Assembly: GCF_031326345.1 (NCBI RefSeq) | Contig: NZ_CP133671.1 | Coordinates: forward strand, 5,704,001 to 5,768,000 | Source: Aureispira sp. CCB-E | GTDB lineage: Bacteria; Bacteroidota; Bacteroidia; Chitinophagales; Saprospiraceae | Direction: 5' to 3' | Length of the DNA stretch: 64,000 bases | Shown here: piece by piece, positions 63,745 to 64,000 of the stretch | Layout of the letters: every line of letters starts with the position of its first letter | Numbering within the stretch: position 1 is the first letter of the stretch | Made by a program: the position numbers and the translations under genes | The notes under the pieces: model-generated | Databases searched by the model: none | What the model was told of the DNA's origin: nothing | Seen by the model: only the letters and a program-made list of their open reading frames with translations

Positions 63745-64000
63745 TTATGGTCTTGTCACTGTTCCACTAGGATTAGTAGTATTGTTATTATTCATATTAT
63801 AAGACGTACCATTCGTCGCATTAGCGGGTACTGTTGCAGCCAACGGTTTTAGTAAAAATGGCTTCTCACTATTGTCTGGAAATGGTTCTACAGAAATAAC
63901 AACATTAGCATTCGACAAATCCAAAGGAAAAGTAATTCCAGAAGGAGCATTGGTTAAAAAGTCTTCGCCAGGAAAAGCTGGTCCTGCATTAGGACCACTG
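63745..64000 (-). CDS. C-terminal part of an exported or membrane protein, cut by the window edge
   Basis: A minus-strand frame is open from the right edge to a stop at 63745-63747, giving 84 residues. It reads PAFPGEDFLTNAPSGITFPL, VVISVEPFPDNSEKPFLLKP and ends in an Asn/Thr-rich tail (MNNNNTTNPSGTVTRP). The pattern G-E-D-F-L-x-N-A-P-x-G-x-T-F-P and I-S-V-E-P-x-P-D-N-S resembles the C-terminus of Bacteroidota lipoproteins and anti-sigma-like proteins. The start and most of the protein lie outside the window. Confidence 0.7.
   Translation of the reverse strand, partial: SGPNAGPAFPGEDFLTNAPSGITFPLDLSNANVVISVEPFPDNSEKPFLLKPLAATVPANATNGTSYNMNNNNTTNPSGTVTRP

Overview
The window is AT-rich bacterial DNA from a member of the Bacteroidota. 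The signs are two proteins with type IX secretion (T9SS) C-terminal sorting domains, many Bacteroidota lipoprotein signal peptides, DUF4374 and DUF3570/DUF4266 proteins, a TonB receptor with a carboxypeptidase-like N-terminal domain, and promoters of the TTG / TAnnTTTG type rather than the E. coli type. A marine or saprospirian gliding bacterium (for example an Aureispira relative) would fit, but that is inference. No rRNA, tRNA or CRISPR array was seen.

Layout. Positions 1-1865 hold the 3' part of a large coiled-coil protein with a hydrophobic hairpin. Positions 2032-7133 (minus) hold a flavinylation-type locus (DUF3570, DUF4266 lipoprotein, thioredoxin-ApbE fusion) with an RloA/RloB-like defence pair lodged inside it. 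Positions 7691-12021 hold a DUF3050 protein, a LysM protein, a TPR protein and a methyltransferase. Positions 12346-18750 (minus) hold a lipoprotein and a 1878-residue sacsin-like HSP90-type ATPase with an internal duplication. Positions 19641-28270 hold a T9SS cargo protein, an arsenic operon (arsR, DUF6428, phosphatase-type arsenate reductase, aquaporin), two unrecognised proteins and a second T9SS cargo protein. Positions 29267-41666 hold a GT9 glycosyltransferase, a ferredoxin, a complete RND-TolC efflux system, a PhyH dioxygenase, a DUF998 membrane protein, a lipoprotein, a pseudouridine synthase and an OmpA protein.

Positions 41958-58874 form an iron-acquisition island. Uptake and reduction genes (TonB receptor, DUF4374 lipoprotein, PepSY membrane protein) lie first. 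They are followed by an NRPS-independent hydroxamate siderophore pathway: PLP decarboxylase, N-hydroxylase, MFS exporter, a GNAT-NIS synthetase fusion, a separate GNAT, a separate NIS synthetase, a nitroreductase and a membrane acyltransferase. The receptor gene and the decarboxylase gene carry the same 17-bp palindrome just downstream of their promoters, so they are probably co-regulated by an iron-responsive repressor. Positions 58982-60885 hold a HAD phosphatase and a GT4 glycosyltransferase. Positions 60900-62471 are a decayed accessory patch with a tyrosine-recombinase tail and a broken OmpA-like gene. A SET-domain protein and the end of a further minus-strand gene close the window.

The most striking non-coding structure is a family of intergenic elements, about 50-290 bp long, with terminal inverted repeats whose two arms vary together (CTCCGTT/AACGGAG, GTTCGTT/AACGAAC, CTCTGTT/AACAGAG) around an inner palindrome. 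Copies lie between genes of the arsenic, RND-TolC and siderophore operons. A second palindromic family (AAGTAATCGTTCA ends) lies at gene 3' ends.
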